The notes under the pieces: model-generated | Told to the model about the DNA's origin: nothing | Seen by the model: only the letters and a program-made list of their open reading frames with translations | The model's database searches: none | Part shown: piece by piece, positions 1-9,195 of the stretch | How positions within the stretch are numbered: the first letter of the stretch is position 1 | Layout of the letters: every line of letters begins with the position of its first letter | Position numbers and translations under genes: made by a program | Source: an uncultured Gammaproteobacteria bacterium | GTDB lineage: Bacteria; Pseudomonadota; Gammaproteobacteria; JAADHQ01 | Assembly (NCBI GenBank): GCA_947258655.1 | Contig: CAMYJD010000013.1 | Span: 1-49,843, forward strand | Reading direction: 5' to 3' | Length of the DNA: 49,843 nt

Positions 1-2728
1 CGAAGCCGGTGACATCCGGCATCATCAGATCCAGAATAATCAGGTCCGGGATTTCACTGCTTGCGAGGTCTATGGCCTGCTGTCCGCCATAGGCACCTAT
101 TGCATCAAAACCTTCAGCCTCGAGTTGTGCTACGATGAACTGCACCGCGTTCTCGTCATCATCCACGACCAGAACCCGGGCGGTCCCGGATTCAGCAACG
201 TTTATGATCTGGCCAATGGTATTCAGCAGGTCCTGTTTGTGCACCGGTTTTTCAAGCACATTGACTGCGCCGAGCTCAATGCCTTTTTTGGGGTCGGCGA
301 CTATAGAGACAACCACAACCGGAATCGCTGACAAATGCGGATCCTGTTTCATGCGCCGCATCACTTCCCAACCATCGATATCCGGCAACATGATATCCAT
401 GATCACCAGATCAGGCCGGTGTGCCTCGGCCAGCCTGAGTCCGTCGGCGCCAGTCTTGGCATGATGAATATAATAGCCAGCATTCCTGAGTTGTACACTC
501 ATCAGTTCCGCCGCCTGCTCATTGTCTTCAACCAACAAGACCTCAGGCTGCACAAGCGCTTGTTCCGGTAATGTTGCTACTTTCGTCTCGACGATGGATG
601 GTTCGATGTGTTCGTCCGGGCTTACTGGCTCGATTGCCTCTACAATCTCGCTTTCCTTCCGGTATGGAACAACAAACTGGAAACAACTGCCAGCGCCTTC
701 CTGACTGTTGACACTAACCTGACCACCATGCAGTTCCACCAGTCGCTTGACCATGACCAGCCCCAGTCCGGTACCCTCAAACTGGCGCGACAACGAACCA
801 TCCAGTTGCTCGAATGGCCGAAACAGTAGCTTGATCTTGTCTTCCGGGATTCCGATCCCGGTATCGGTGATCTTGACAACCAGGTTGTTTTCGACACGTT
901 GCGCAGCAACGCTCACCTGTCCGCCATCCGGCGTGAATTTGACTGCATTGGACAACAGATTGAATACGATCTGTTTCAGTTTACGGCCATCGCCCAGCAT
1001 ATTACCGACATCATCGGCGACATCGAGCTTCAGCTCGATAGCGTGAGCATGAGCTGCCTCCTTGACGATCGACAATGCGTTGACAAACAACTCGGGCATG
1101 TTCACCGGTTGCAGATACAACTCCATTTTTCCGGCTTCGATCTTGGACAGATCGAGGATATCGTTAATCAGGGACAGCAGATGATTGGCACTGCCGTAGA
1201 TTTCACCCACATAATCCTTCTGCTCTGTATTCATCTCCCCGAGCAGGTCGTCCTTGAGGACCTCGGAAAAACCGATAATCGCATTCAACGGGGTACGTAA
1301 CTCGTGTGACATGTTGGCCAGGAACTCGGTCTTCAGACGGTTGGCCTGCTCTAGTTGGGTATTCTTTTGCGAGATCTCGCGGCCACGCTGCTTGAGCTGC
1401 TCGGACAGTGCCTTCATATCATGGTATTGATTGATATTATTCAACGACACACCGACCTGCTCGGTCAGGCGCTCGATAAATGCGAGCTCACTGTCTTCGA
1501 GGGATTTTATACTCGCCAGGACGATAACACCCAAGACCTTTTCACCATAGATGATCGGACTGGCCACCAGCGCTGTGGGCGTAATCGGGAACAGGCCGGT
1601 TTCGATCGTGAATGGCATGTCCCCGGGGGTGGTCAGCAGGATCTGTTTTGAATCGAGTGCGGCCTGTCCAATTATCCCTTCACCGGGTTTTAATGAGCTG
1701 CTGACGCCCGGGGGCAAACCATGATTCGCTACACAGTGCAGCACACCCTGCCATTCATCAAACAGATAGACCGCAGATACCGGGAAATTGTGCACCTCGG
1801 CCAGCATACCCAGTATCTGCTGGAAGACTGTGGATGTATCGAAATTTGTACTGAACAGGGCCATGACCTGAGACTGGGTACGTTCATAGGCCGCAGTTAT
1901 TTCGAGCACATGAGTTTGTTCAGCAAGCGCGGCCTCGGCTTCCTTACGCTCGCTGATATCACGCACTATACCGGTGAACATGCGTTCGCCGTTGACCTGC
2001 ATTTCACTGACCGCCAGTTCCATCGGGAACGTGCTGCCATCCTTGCGCTTGCCGGTCACTTCACGACCGATGCCGATGATCTTGCGCTCGCCGGTAGTCA
2101 GGTAATTATGCAGGTAACCATCATGCTCCTTAGCATAGGGCTGCGGCATCAGCATATTGACGTTCTTTCCCGCCACTTCATCACTGTGATAACCGAACAG
2201 TGTCTCCGCCGCCGGATTGAATGTCTCGATACGTCCCTTACCGTCGATAACGATAATGCCGTCGACAATAGTATCAATCAATGTTCGGATACGCTGCTCG
2301 CGAGACTTAATATCTGCTTCAACGCGCTTACGTTCACTGATATCACGTACAATACCGGTGAACATGCGCTCGCCATTGACCTCCATTTCACTGACGGCGA
2401 GCTCCATCGGGAAGGTCGAGCCATCCTTGCGCTTACCGGTCACCTCGCGGCCGATGCCAATAATCTTCTTGTTACCGGTGGACAGATAATTGTGCAGGTA
2501 GCCGTCATGCTCGCTTGCATAGGTCTCCGGCATCAACATCTTGACGTTATTTCCGGTCAATTCCTTGGCGTTATAGCCAAAAATTCGTTCCGTGGCCGGA
2601 TTGACCGTCTGTATAATTCCCTTATTATTTATAGTTATTATGCCGTCGACGACGGTCTCCAGCACTGCCCTTAGATGCGCTTCTGTTGCTGTAAATCCTT
2701 GTTCTTTTTGGTTATTTATTTTATTCAC
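1..2728 (-). CDS. Hybrid sensor histidine kinase with two FixL-like PAS domains (C-terminus beyond window)
   Basis: Membrane-free hybrid kinase; the reading frame runs off the left edge inside its second receiver. Domain order is two tandem PAS domains (coded about 2670-2320 and 2310-1950), a GAF-like domain (about 1880-1480), a coiled-coil linker, HisKA with H-box MSHELRTPLN (phospho-His codon 1304-1306), HATPase_c with N, G1 and G2 boxes, a first receiver (MDIMLPDIDGWEVM), and a second receiver cut at ILDLMMPDVTGF. Both PAS domains contain HDGYLHNYL followed 20 residues after the His by the Arg of IIGIGR, the spacing of the heme-ligand His200 and Arg220 in Bradyrhizobium FixL, so O2 or redox sensing is plausible. 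I chose the GTG at 2728 because an in-frame TAA lies two codons upstream and no earlier start exists. No partner regulator is visible. Transcribed away from the chemoreceptor's 3' end. Confidence 0.9.
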   Translation of the reverse strand, partial: MNKINNQKEQGFTATEAHLRAVLETVVDGIITINNKGIIQTVNPATERIFGYNAKELTGNNVKMLMPETYASEHDGYLHNYLSTGNKKIIGIGREVTGKRKDGSTFPMELAVSEMEVNGERMFTGIVRDISERKRVEADIKSREQRIRTLIDTIVDGIIVIDGKGRIETFNPAAETLFGYHSDEVAGKNVNMLMPQPYAKEHDGYLHNYLTTGERKIIGIGREVTGKRKDGSTFPMELAVSEMQVNGERMFTGIVRDISERKEAEAALAEQTHVLEITAAYERTQSQVMALFSTNFDTSTVFQQILGMLAEVHNFPVSAVYLFDEWQGVLHCVANHGLPPGVSSSLKPGEGIIGQAALDSKQILLTTPGDMPFTIETGLFPITPTALVASPIIYGEKVLGVIVLASIKSLEDSELAFIERLTEQVGVSLNNINQYHDMKALSEQLKQRGREISQKNTQLEQANRLKTEFLANMSHELRTPLNAIIGFSEVLKDDLLGEMNTEQKDYVGEIYGSANHLLSLINDILDLSKIEAGKMELYLQPVNMPELFVNALSIVKEAAHAHAIELKLDVADDVGNMLGDGRKLKQIVFNLLSNAVKFTPDGGQVSVAAQRVENNLVVKITDTGIGIPEDKIKLLFRPFEQLDGSLSRQFEGTGLGLVMVKRLVELHGGQVSVNSQEGAGSCFQFVVPYRKESEIVEAIEPVSPDEHIEPSIVETKVATLPEQALVQPEVLLVEDNEQAAELMSVQLRNAGYYIHHAKTGADGLRLAEAHRPDLVIMDIMLPDIDGWEVMRRMKQDPHLSAIPVVVVSIVADPKKGIELGAVNVLEKPVHKQDLLNTIGQIINVAESGTARVLVVDDDENAVQFIVAQLEAEGFDAIGAYGGQQAIDLASSEIPDLIILDLMMPDVTGF

Positions 2729-3232
2729 TCGTTATCCGCACACTTCCAAATAATATGAACAGCATACTCAGCAGATTTATAACTGACTATTTTTGTAAGT
2801 TTATATAGCAACATTAATGCCATTGTGCAAATTCCGTATTCTAATAAGGTAATAAGCAAATGGTTCGGTATAGCGCTCGCTGCATGCATCTTGCCCGGCA
2901 TGTCAACGTATCTTGACTGGTAACATTAATGCCACTGATGTCTCAATCGATCGGCTTTCTGCGCCTGGTCAGTCAACAGCCAGATCAATTAGCTTGCAAA
3001 CATCAAGGTAAGCGTGCGTTAGTTATTTCGCTCCATGCCACTGCATTCCCCGTACAGTGGATAGACCAATCTGTTGTCGTGCATTACGTCTGCGATGGCT
3101 GATCCCACCTTCCCTGTTGTGTTTTGATACCTGCCCTCCTAACCATAGAAATTATGTTCAATTTGTCAAGCAAGAACAGGATATACCTTGATAAAGACAG
3201 TTTAAAAGGCCATCCTCATTGCCAAATCCCAG
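2729..3232. other. Intergenic stretch between kinase and chemoreceptor terminator
   Basis: No gene seen. It holds a 16-bp direct repeat with one mismatch, AACATTAATGCCAYTG, at 2810-2825 and 2922-2937, upstream of the kinase gene. A weak sigma-54-like match on the minus strand at 2881-2896 has three mismatches and is not called. Confidence 0.4.
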
Positions 3233-3261
3233 AATAAAAAAGGGGGGCCTTGAAGCCCCCC
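3233..3261 (-). terminator. Rho-independent terminator of the chemoreceptor gene
   Basis: Seven-bp perfect GC stem (GGGGGGC 3242-3248 with GCCCCCC 3255-3261) around a 6-nt loop. On the minus strand it is followed by TTTTTATT. It lies 30 bp past the chemoreceptor stop codon. Confidence 0.9.
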
Positions 3262-3290
3262 TACGAACTGCTATCAGCTGGCGATCATCA

Positions 3291-4913
3291 TCAGACCTTG
3301 AAACTGCCAACAATCTTTTGCAGGCGTTCCGACAGTTGCTCGAGGTCGGCACTGGCAGTGGCGATCTGCTCTGCCCCGCCTGTTGCATGCATGGCCAGAT
3401 CGTTGATCGCGACAACATTACGATTGATGCTGTCAGCCACATCGGATTGTTCTTCGGCCGCGGTGGCGATCTGCGTATTCATATCGGCGATCTGCGAGAC
3501 CGCTGCGGTGATACCGGACAGTGAACTACCGGCCTGCCCGGCCTTTTCGACACTGGCCGAGGCCATTTTCTGTCCGCGCGCCATGGCTTTTACCGCATTC
3601 TTGGCGCCACTCTGCAGACGCTCGATCATCTCCTGGATCTCCTGCGTCGATTGCTGCGTGCGACTGGCCAGCATGCGCACTTCATCGGCGACGACGGCGA
3701 ATCCACGTCCCTGTTCGCCGGCACGGGCCGCCTCGATCGCCGCATTCAGGGCGAGCAAATTGGTCTGCTCGGCAATATTCTTGATTACATCCAGCACGGT
3801 ACCGATCTGCTCGGTATCACCATCGAGATGATGGATAGTATCCGAGGTACTCGCTACTTCATTGGCCAGCTCATTGATCGCGTGGATGACCTCCTGCACG
3901 ACCTGGTTGCCGGCGCTGGATTCGTCATCCGCGGCCTTGGCTGCTGCCGACGCATCGTCGGCATTACGCGCCACTTCCTGAACGGTCGCGGTCATTTCAT
4001 TCATGGCCGTGGCTACCTGCTCGATTTCGCCCTGCTGCCTGACAAAGCTATCCATGGTCGATCCACTCACTTCCGACATCTGGCCGGAGGCGCCGGCCAA
4101 TTGATTGATGGAATCGGATACCTGTGCGACCAGATCCTGGATCTTGGCAACAAAACGATTGAAGGCCCTGGCCACATGCCCCACCTCATCCTGCCTGCTT
4201 TCGTCGAGACGACGGGTCAGATCGCCCTCACCACTGGCGATATCATTCAATGATGTCACGACATGACAGAATGCCTTGCGGATACCTTGCACAATCAGGA
4301 AGGCGATAATAGCGCCAATCAACGTTGCAATAACGGCAATAATCAGACTATTGCGCAACGTCGCTTCCTTCGCAGATGACATCTCGGTGCGCATGCTCTC
4401 GGCGGTCTTGACCTCGTTATTATAAAGTTTCTGCGTCGCGACTCGGACCTTCTGCCAGTTGGGATGCTCCTGCTTGCCGAGGACCGTGATGGCCTCGTCG
4501 CGCTTGCCCGCTTTCATCAACTCCAGCACCCTGAACTTGGCCGCACGGGATCGTTGCCAATGCTGATCGATGTCGCTCAAGCTGGATTTGATAGCGGCAT
4601 CGTTTCCAGCCAGTGACATGGCATTTTTATAGGCCTTGTCAAAACGCCCAATCGCCGCGGGTGTGACCTTAAAGGGTTTTTTCAGGTGTGGCTTGAGGAC
4701 AAGATTGCGCAGCGCGACACTGGACAGCAAGCCATCGGCATACATTTGCTGATAAGCCGTCTGGCGTGCATAGGTTTGTTTAAAGAAGTGATCGAACCTG
4801 TCTCCGACATTCAGCATGCCGGACAAGGCAACACCGAGCGCGATAAACATCAGCACGAAAACTAAAATATAGGAACCCGTCACTCTGGCCCGCATAGTCA
4901 TAGAAAGTAACAT
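3291..4913 (-). CDS. Methyl-accepting chemotaxis protein
   Basis: Inner-membrane chemoreceptor of 540 residues that would signal to CheA/CheW. Visible parts are TM1 (about 11-33), a helical periplasmic ligand domain of the four-helix-bundle type (about 35-185), TM2 (about 190-212), a HAMP domain with [16 protein letters not shown], and a long signalling coiled coil with the conserved hairpin tip [20 protein letters not shown]. There is no C-terminal CheR-docking pentapeptide; the protein ends in the common IVGSFKV. The start at 4913 has AGGGGA five bases upstream, better than the internal ATGs a few codons later. Monocistronic, with its own terminator. Ligand unknown. No other chemotaxis gene is in the window. 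Confidence 0.95.
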   Translation of the reverse strand: MLLSMTMRARVTGSYILVFVLMFIALGVALSGMLNVGDRFDHFFKQTYARQTAYQQMYADGLLSSVALRNLVLKPHLKKPFKVTPAAIGRFDKAYKNAMSLAGNDAAIKSSLSDIDQHWQRSRAAKFRVLELMKAGKRDEAITVLGKQEHPNWQKVRVATQKLYNNEVKTAESMRTEMSSAKEATLRNSLIIAVIATLIGAIIAFLIVQGIRKAFCHVVTSLNDIASGEGDLTRRLDESRQDEVGHVARAFNRFVAKIQDLVAQVSDSINQLAGASGQMSEVSGSTMDSFVRQQGEIEQVATAMNEMTATVQEVARNADDASAAAKAADDESSAGNQVVQEVIHAINELANEVASTSDTIHHLDGDTEQIGTVLDVIKNIAEQTNLLALNAAIEAARAGEQGRGFAVVADEVRMLASRTQQSTQEIQEMIERLQSGAKNAVKAMARGQKMASASVEKAGQAGSSLSGITAAVSQIADMNTQIATAAEEQSDVADSINRNVVAINDLAMHATGGAEQIATASADLEQLSERLQKIVGSFKV

Positions 4914-5145
4914 TATTATCCCCTGATTATCGTTTATATTGTTCCTGATTTGCCCTGAGGCAGCTTATAAATCCTGAACGGCCTCGGCACGGTTAAATTT
5001 AGTCATAATCGAATAATCTTAAGCGCTTTATTTATAAGGGATTATCAATAACGATACAGACAGTGTAATCATGCGCCCCATCATCACGACGTAGCATGTA
5101 AATGGACTACGATCATCAACCTGGTGGATGAATTTGTTGCATGTG

Positions 5146-5162
5146 TGCACAATTCATGTGCA
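5146..5162. promoter_or_regulatory. Perfect NtrC-like dyad
   Basis: TGCACAATTCATGTGCA matches the enterobacterial NtrC palindrome pattern TGCAC-N7-GTGCA at all ten specified positions. Its centre is about 300 bp upstream of the predicted sigma-54 start for the ParA-like gene. That is rather far, but enhancer binding works at a distance. The binding protein is inferred. Confidence 0.6.
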
Positions 5163-5283
5163 CATCAGTGATAACGATACGAATCAAATCATTAACATGA
5201 CAATTGAATGCTGCTGCTGACAACAGAAATCAACATAGCATCCACGCAGCCACAAGAACCCATATTAAATCAGAATATTCAGT

Positions 5284-5311
5284 CATTGCGAGCACAGCGC
5301 GGCAATCTGTC
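5284..5311. repeat. Fragment resembling a dispersed bacterial intergenic repeat
   Basis: TCATTGCGAGC followed by CGCGGCAATCTGTCG resembles the CATTGCGAG...GGCAATC element scattered between genes in many proteobacteria. Only one copy is seen in this window, so family membership rests on memory of the consensus. Confidence 0.35.
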
Positions 5312-5425
5312 GAATAGAATCATGTAGTTACAGATTGAATCTAAACCAGGCTTCTCGCTGCGATAACAATGCATTATGTATTCGGAGGTTCCCTGAAGAC
5401 GCCCTGGGACTGGCTCCTATGCAGC

Positions 5426-5441
5426 TGGCACATGCCTTGCA
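5426..5441 (+). promoter_or_regulatory. Sigma-54 promoter of ParA-like ATPase, perfect consensus
   Basis: TGGCACATGCCTTGCA matches TGGCACR-N4-TTGCW at every position, with GG and GC ten bases apart. Transcription should begin near 5452, leaving a leader of about 25 nt to the ATG at 5477. This also rules out the earlier in-frame ATG at 5369. Confidence 0.8.
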
Positions 5442-5476
5442 ACTGTTTACCTTATAAATATATAAAGGAGTCAGGT

Positions 5477-6181
5477 ATGGAGATGCAAAGTCAGATTCAT
5501 TTCATTGGTGGCGAAAAAGGTGGCGTTGGTAAATCGGTTGTTGCACGCCTGATGGCACAATACTGGATTGATCATGACAAGCACTGGAGTGGCTATGACA
5601 CGGACCGCTCGCACGGTGCATTGCTGCGTTATTATGCAGAGTTTTCCCAGGCCCTGGATACCGGCCTGATCGAGGCCCTCGATGACATCATCGAAACCGC
5701 TGTCGAGACCGAAGCAAATGTACTGATAGATCTGGCAGCACAAACAGAGACCAGTCTGCATAACTGGATTGAAGACAGCGGGGTCATGGACATGGCCACC
5801 GAACTGGGAGTTGGACTTTATTTCTGGTATGTCGTCGATGATGGCAAGGACTCTGTCAACCTGTTGTCGAGATTATTCCAGCGTTACGGTAACAACGCAC
5901 GCTATGTCATTGTGCAGAATTACGGTCGCGGTGAAGATTTCACCCTGTTGAATGATTCCGCAGTCATGCAACAGATGCAGGATATCGATGTGCCCGTTAT
6001 CAAACTGAAAGGCCTGCATAAACCCTCCATGCGCAAGATTGACCAGTTCGACAAGAGTTTCTGGGCTGCGGTCAACAACACGGATCCCGGGCAGGGTGAA
6101 TGCCTGGGATTGATGGAACGTCAGCGCGTCAAGACCTGGCTCAAAAATGCATACAGTGAATTCGAACGCATCGGGATTTAG
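5477..6181 (+). CDS. MinD/ParA-type P-loop ATPase, orphan
   Basis: Soluble 234-residue SIMIBI-class ATPase. It starts with a beta strand and the deviant Walker A loop GGEKGGVGKS (about residues 11-20), whose extra lysine marks the MinD/ParA/Soj group. It continues with YDTDRSHGALL (switch I-like) and VLIDLAAQTE (Walker B-like). The start at 5477 has AAAGGAG at 5464-5470 and lies about 25 nt after a consensus sigma-54 promoter. No ParB, MinE, conjugation or pilus gene is adjacent, so plasmid partitioning is unlikely. No C-terminal amphipathic MinD-type helix is evident. It converges on ppdK. Cargo or partner is unknown. A role in nitrogen-responsive positioning or enzyme maturation is only suggested by the promoter. 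Confidence 0.85.
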   Translation: MEMQSQIHFIGGEKGGVGKSVVARLMAQYWIDHDKHWSGYDTDRSHGALLRYYAEFSQALDTGLIEALDDIIETAVETEANVLIDLAAQTETSLHNWIEDSGVMDMATELGVGLYFWYVVDDGKDSVNLLSRLFQRYGNNARYVIVQNYGRGEDFTLLNDSAVMQQMQDIDVPVIKLKGLHKPSMRKIDQFDKSFWAAVNNTDPGQGECLGLMERQRVKTWLKNAYSEFERIGI

Positions 6182-6248
6182 TCCGTATAAGCATGTGCAC
6201 GAAGATTGAAGCTATACGTCTTGGCAGTACAGGATCAAGCAGTCACTG

Positions 6249-9038
6249 TCACAATTCATAGTCAGCTTCGCGTAATTTTGCCTGCGCCGCCGCGAGTCGT
6301 GCGATCGGTACGCGTGGGGCGGAGCAGGATACATAATTCAGGCCGATATGGTGATAGAAACGGATTGAACCCGGATGCCCACCCTGTTCACCACAAATAC
6401 CCACATGCAGATCCGGGCGCGTCTTGCGCCCCCATTCAACGCTGATACGCATCAATTGACCGACACCCTTGATATCGAGCACTTCGAACGGATTGTCCTC
6501 TAATATGCCTTTTTCGGTATACATGGGCAGGAACTTGTTTTCTGCATCTTCCCTGGAAAAGGAAAAACAGGCCTGAGTCAGGTCATTGGTGCCGAACGAG
6601 AAGAATTCCGCCACCTCTGCCAGCTTGCCGGCGCGCATGCAGGCACGCACGACTTCAACCATGGTGCCGAATTTAAACTCCAGTTCAACGCCATATTCCG
6701 TTTCCACCTCGGCGCGGACTTCGTCGACAATCTCCTTGACCAGGATCAACTCCTGCGCGGTACATACCTGCGGAATCATGATCTCGGCAAGAATATCGAT
6801 CCCAGCCTTCTTGCATTCTGCAGCTGCCTCCAGCACCGCGCGGATCTGCATCGCATAGATTTCGGGATAGGTAATCCCGAGGCGCACACCACGATGGCCC
6901 AGCATCGGATTGACCTCAAACAATTCACGCACCTTCAGCAACATCAATTCTTTCTTGGCAATAGCAGCGTCCACCAGTTCACGTCCGCCTTCGGCAAAGG
7001 GCTTGGGTAACGGGTCGGTCTGGGTCTCGGTATGCAGCAATTGCAGACTCGACATCAGATCACCAACACCCTCGACGGTGCTGCGCAGCTGTTTCAGATG
7101 CTGTAGCTCCATTTCCAGTTGTTTCTCGCTGGGCAGAAATTCATGGATCGGTGGATCGAGCAAACGGATGGTCACTGGGTGAGGGGCCATGACCTCGAAC
7201 AGGGATTTGAAATCCGAGCGCTGAATCGGCAACAGACGATCAAGGGCCTGCTGGCGCTCATCCGTGGTATTGGCCAGGATCATATCGATAACAATCGGCA
7301 AGCGGTCCTGGGCATTGAACATACGTTCGGTACGGCATAGGCCGATGCCTCTGGCACCATACTCAGCGGCCTGCTGTGCTGCTGATGCAGTATCGGCATT
7401 GGCCATGACATCCAGGGTTGCAATCGCATCCGACCAGTCCAGCAGTGTATGCAGATCATCCGAAAACTCGGGTGGCACGGTCGGGATCTCGCCGATATAG
7501 ACGTTTCCATTACCACCATCAATGGTAATCACATCACCTTCATGCAGCACGATACCGCCTACACGCGCCTGCCTCTTGATCACGTCCACCTGGATACCTT
7601 CGGCACCGGCAACACAGGGCTTGCCCATACCACGCGCGACCACGGCGGCATGCGAGGTCTTGCCGCCACGACTAGTCAACACACCCACCGCGGCAAAGAA
7701 TCCATGAATGTCTTCGGGCTTGGTTTCCTCGCGCACCAGGATCACCTGCTCGCCGGTCTTGCCGAGTAATTCAGCCCGGTCCGCATCAAACACGACGGCA
7801 CCGGATGCGGCGCCCGGTGATGCCGGCAGTCCCTGGGCCACGGCCGTTGCAGTCGAAGCCGGGTCGAGGCGGGGATGTAACAGTTGCTCCAGTTCTTCCG
7901 GATCAATCCGCAACAGCGACTGCTCGCGTGTAACCAGGCCTTCATCGACCATTTCCACCGAGGTGCGCACCCTGGCTGCTGCATTCATCTTGCCATTACG
8001 TGTCTGCAGGCAATACAATACGCCTTTTTCGATCGTATATTCAAAATCCTGTACTTCCTTGTAATGGGCTTCGAGCCGGTTGCGCAAGTCGACCAGCTGG
8101 CTGAACATTTCCGGCATTTCCTGCTCGAGCTCCTGCACGGGCTTGGGTGTACGGATACCGGCGACCACGTCTTCACCCTGGGCATTGACCAGGTATTCGC
8201 CAAACATGATGTTTTCACCGGTGCCGGGGTTGCGTGTAAACCCGACCCCGGTTGCGCTATCCATACCCATGTTGCCGAAAACCATCGTCACGACGTTGAC
8301 CGCTGTGCCGTTGGCCATGGCCGGCGTGATATTGAATTCACGGCGATAATCGATGGCACGCTTGCCCATCCATGAGTTGAACACGGCCTTGATCGCAATC
8401 TCAAGTTGCTCGAACACATCCTCAGGAAACGGCCTGCCGGTGACCTGCTTAACCACGTCGAGGAAAATGCCACTGATCTCCTGCAGATGCTCTGCGGTAA
8501 GACCTACATCGGCCTTGACCCCTTCGCGACGTTTGACCTCGTCGAAGGGCTGATCAAACTCTTCATCAGCGATTCCCAGTGCCACCTTGCCAAACAACTG
8601 AATAAAGCGTCGATAGGCATCGTATGCAAAACGTTCATTGCCGGTCTGGCTGATCAGGCCCTGCAACGTCTCAGCATTCAGCCCCAGGTTCAGAATCGTA
8701 TCCATCATACCCGGCATCGACATCGCCGAACCCGAACGTACGGATACCAGCAATGGATTTTGCTGATCACCAAAACCTTTTCCGCTTGACTGTTCAAGCA
8801 AGGCAACCTGCTTGCGCACATCGTCCATCAAACCGGCAGGCAGGCTGTTGTCGCTGGTATCCAGGTAAGCCAGGCATGCCTCGGTACTGATCACAAATCC
8901 GGGCGGTACGTTAATGCCGATCTGGGTCATTTCGCATAAGTTGGCTCCCTTGCCACCGAGCAGGTGTTTGTTATGCCCATCCCCTTCCTTGAATGAAAAT
9001 ACATATTGCGTGGTTTCAGCATTTGCCAACATCGACAT
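6249..9038 (-). CDS. ppdK: Pyruvate, phosphate dikinase
   Basis: Cytosolic 929-residue enzyme interconverting pyruvate + ATP + Pi and PEP + AMP + PPi. The N-terminal ATP-grasp domain has LLGGKGANLCEM and SVRSGSAMSMPGMMDT. The swivelling phospho-His domain carries GGKTSHAAVVARGMGKPCVAG with His463. The C-terminal PEP/pyruvate barrel has GTMVEVVRA and the catalytic Cys loop GICGEQGGHPGSI. Length is slightly above the 874 residues of the Clostridium symbiosum enzyme. Strong ribosome site AGGAGA before the ATG at 9038. No regulatory PDRP-type gene is adjacent. Together with the probable PPi-dependent PEP carboxykinase at 26099-29575 it points to pyrophosphate-linked flux around PEP. Confidence 0.97.
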   Translation of the reverse strand: MSMLANAETTQYVFSFKEGDGHNKHLLGGKGANLCEMTQIGINVPPGFVISTEACLAYLDTSDNSLPAGLMDDVRKQVALLEQSSGKGFGDQQNPLLVSVRSGSAMSMPGMMDTILNLGLNAETLQGLISQTGNERFAYDAYRRFIQLFGKVALGIADEEFDQPFDEVKRREGVKADVGLTAEHLQEISGIFLDVVKQVTGRPFPEDVFEQLEIAIKAVFNSWMGKRAIDYRREFNITPAMANGTAVNVVTMVFGNMGMDSATGVGFTRNPGTGENIMFGEYLVNAQGEDVVAGIRTPKPVQELEQEMPEMFSQLVDLRNRLEAHYKEVQDFEYTIEKGVLYCLQTRNGKMNAAARVRTSVEMVDEGLVTREQSLLRIDPEELEQLLHPRLDPASTATAVAQGLPASPGAASGAVVFDADRAELLGKTGEQVILVREETKPEDIHGFFAAVGVLTSRGGKTSHAAVVARGMGKPCVAGAEGIQVDVIKRQARVGGIVLHEGDVITIDGGNGNVYIGEIPTVPPEFSDDLHTLLDWSDAIATLDVMANADTASAAQQAAEYGARGIGLCRTERMFNAQDRLPIVIDMILANTTDERQQALDRLLPIQRSDFKSLFEVMAPHPVTIRLLDPPIHEFLPSEKQLEMELQHLKQLRSTVEGVGDLMSSLQLLHTETQTDPLPKPFAEGGRELVDAAIAKKELMLLKVRELFEVNPMLGHRGVRLGITYPEIYAMQIRAVLEAAAECKKAGIDILAEIMIPQVCTAQELILVKEIVDEVRAEVETEYGVELEFKFGTMVEVVRACMRAGKLAEVAEFFSFGTNDLTQACFSFSREDAENKFLPMYTEKGILEDNPFEVLDIKGVGQLMRISVEWGRKTRPDLHVGICGEQGGHPGSIRFYHHIGLNYVSCSAPRVPIARLAAAQAKLREADYEL

Positions 9039-9195
9039 TCTTTTATCTCCTGTTTTTACAACACAAAGCAGCAGGCAACTGCATATAAATATCTTCTGGA
9101 TCCGAGTTTCTACCTACTATGGAACAATAGATCATACCTGAATAAGCGCCTACCCGCCTCGGATATGCATCAGCATTCTATCCTGCCGCCATACA

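Larger units (their letters stand above)
4914..5476. other. Divergent regulatory region between chemoreceptor and ParA-like ATPase
   Basis: No gene. It holds a perfect NtrC-like dyad (5146-5162), a perfect sigma-54 consensus (5426-5441), a repeated ATAACGATAC (5047-5056 and 5171-5180) on either side of the dyad, and a fragment resembling a widespread dispersed intergenic repeat (5284-5311). An in-frame upstream extension of the ATPase frame (from 5369) runs through the promoter and is not coding. Confidence 0.6.

Noticed and set aside
1721-2674. 317-residue plus-strand ORF
   Set aside because: Antisense shadow of the PAS/GAF coding region; its internal repeats only mirror the PAS duplication.
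2881-2896. Sigma-54-like element on the minus strand before the hybrid kinase
   Set aside because: Three mismatches and no dyad nearby; expected by chance at this stringency.
5369-5476. 36-codon N-terminal extension of the ParA-like frame
   Set aside because: It contains the sigma-54 promoter, has no ribosome site, and the residues before MEMQSQIHFIGG do not resemble any P-loop ATPase start.
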